Assembly: GCA_015661865.1 (NCBI GenBank)
Contig: DQVG01000101.1
Coordinates: 1-7,310 of the forward strand
DNA length: 7,310 nt
Direction of reading: 5' to 3'
DNA from: Desulfurobacteriaceae bacterium
GTDB lineage: Bacteria; Aquificota; Aquificia; Desulfurobacteriales; DQVG01
Positions 6,303-7,310 of the stretch are shown here, in pieces. The notes under the pieces are model-generated. The model saw nothing but the letters and a program-made list of their open reading frames with translations. It had not been told where the DNA came from and made no database searches. The position numbers and the translations under genes were made by a program. How positions within the stretch are numbered: position 1 is the stretch's first letter; each line of letters opens with the position of its first letter.

Positions 6303-7310
6303 ATGCCAAAAGATATTATTTTAGGAAAATCAAAAGATCTTCTAAACTCACCTGGGGTTTACTTATTTAAAGATAAAGAAGGAAAAATTATTTATATTGG
6401 GAAATCCAATAATGTTAAAAATAGAATATTAAATCATATAAATTCTCCACTTGGAACAAAAAGTTTTTATATTGTAAATGAAAGTTATGATCTTGAGGTT
6501 ATATACACTCAAGATGAAACTAAAGCTTTTCTTTTGGAAGAAAAATTAATAAAAAAATATCAACCAAAATATAATGTACAATTTAAAGATGATAAAACCT
6601 ATCCTTACTTAGCAGTTACCCAAGATGAATATCCAAAGCTTGTAATTTTAAGGAAAGATAATAAAAATAGTTATATTTATAAATGTGGACCTTTTATAAA
6701 TGTTAAATTTGCTAAAAATTTAAAAGAATTTTTGGAAAAAACTTTTAAACTGAGAACGTGTCAAAATTTAAAAAAAACTGCTTGTCTTAAATATCATATT
6801 GGAGAATGCTCAGCTCCTTGCATAAATAAAATTAGCAAAAAAGAATATTTGAAAAATTTAAATTTGGCCTTAAAAGTCTTAAAAGGAGATATAAAGTCTA
6901 TTCAGGAAAATTTAATAGAACTTATAAATACCTATGCCCAAAAAGAGGAATTTGAAAAAGCTTTATTTTATAAAAATATTTTAGAAGCTATTAAAAATAT
7001 ATATAGAAGTAAACATTTTGAAGAAGACCTTAAAATAGTAGCTCCAGTTCCTTTAAGGGAAAAAAAGCAAGATATTGATATTAATATATATAAACTATCT
7101 AATGATTTTGAAAATATATTAAATATTCCTTTCCCTTTTAGAGCGGAAGGTTTTGATATTTCAAGTTTTTATGGAAAAGTAAATGTTGGTTCTTGTGTAG
7201 TTTTTATAGATGGAAAACCAGAAAAGTCAGAGTATAGAAAATATTACTTAAAGGTAAAAGGAGTTGATGATTATAAATGTTTGGAAGAACTTCTTTTTAG
7301 AAGGTTTAGG
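6303..7310 (+). CDS. uvrC: Excinuclease ABC subunit C (UvrC), compact form, 3' end outside window
   Basis: 336 codons are present and the frame stays open to the right edge. UvrC makes the dual incisions in nucleotide excision repair with UvrA and UvrB. Visible in order: a GIY-YIG nuclease domain (PGVYLF 17-22, IYIGKSNNVKNR 30-41 with R41, and LLE with E79); the family block QPKYNVQFKDDKTYPYL (87-103); four Cys at 153, 161, 169 and 173 (x7, x7, x3), matching the UvrC [4Fe-4S] ligand region; a UVR motif for UvrB contact (about 203-238, EEFEKALFYKNILEAI); then the start of the RNase H-like nuclease (FDIS with D285, VGSCVVFIDGKPEKSEYR, DDYKCLEELLFRR). Only about 45 residues separate UVR from FDIS, so the usual intervening segment is largely missing. 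The ATG follows the preceding stop by 3 nt, in the same frame, with no visible Shine-Dalgarno, so expression probably depends on upstream translation. Confidence 0.94.
   Translation, partial: MPKDIILGKSKDLLNSPGVYLFKDKEGKIIYIGKSNNVKNRILNHINSPLGTKSFYIVNESYDLEVIYTQDETKAFLLEEKLIKKYQPKYNVQFKDDKTYPYLAVTQDEYPKLVILRKDNKNSYIYKCGPFINVKFAKNLKEFLEKTFKLRTCQNLKKTACLKYHIGECSAPCINKISKKEYLKNLNLALKVLKGDIKSIQENLIELINTYAQKEEFEKALFYKNILEAIKNIYRSKHFEEDLKIVAPVPLREKKQDIDINIYKLSNDFENILNIPFPFRAEGFDISSFYGKVNVGSCVVFIDGKPEKSEYRKYYLKVKGVDDYKCLEELLFRRFR

Noticed and set aside
6297..6330. A rho-independent terminator between the GGDEF-EAL gene and uvrC
   Set aside because: The gap is only 3 nt and no GC-rich stem followed by a T-run is present.

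Overview
The window is very AT-rich (roughly a quarter G+C by eye), tightly packed and entirely bacterial. It has AGA/AGG-dominated arginine codons and Lys/Asn/Ile-rich proteins. It encodes a flavin-dependent thymidylate synthase (ThyX), an exported TPR protein and a c-di-GMP signalling protein. This would suit a low-GC, Gram-negative, possibly thermophilic lineage such as the Aquificota (Hydrogenothermaceae-like) or a Campylobacterota relative. That placement is inference only: no marker in the window fixes the taxonomy.

Layout. Two divergent transcription units flank a 103-bp intergenic region (791-893). Leftward: thyX (790-176, TTG start) is followed after 2 nt by the first 57 codons of an RlmB/TrmH-type 2'-O-ribose rRNA methyltransferase (173 to beyond the left edge), giving a thyX-rlmB operon. 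Rightward: four tightly linked genes run from 894 to beyond the right edge. They are a Lys/Asn-rich protein with a possible FliK-like C-terminal domain (894-2504), a 723-residue exported TPR-solenoid protein (2437-4608, 68-nt overlap), a sensor-GGDEF-EAL protein (4605-6299, ATGA overlap) and uvrC (from 6303, 3-nt gap, incomplete at the right edge). No terminators, RNA genes, mobile elements or CRISPRs are visible. The intergenic region holds two back-to-back extended -10 promoters.

How the genes may work together. ThyX and RlmB are housekeeping functions. The rightward unit is a mixed operon. Its first gene may relate to the flagellar hook, its third gene to c-di-GMP turnover and its second to the cell envelope, so a motility or surface-lifestyle theme is plausible but unproven. 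uvrC looks like a co-transcribed passenger.

The most interesting points are these. The N-terminal ~150 residues of the GGDEF-EAL protein resemble a globin-coupled sensor, with a candidate proximal His in the context H-x-R-x-x-I-P. Its GGDEF motif is degenerate (GADDF) while its EAL site looks intact, which predicts a gas- or redox-controlled c-di-GMP phosphodiesterase. The UvrC lacks most of the segment that normally separates the UVR motif from the RNase H-like nuclease domain.
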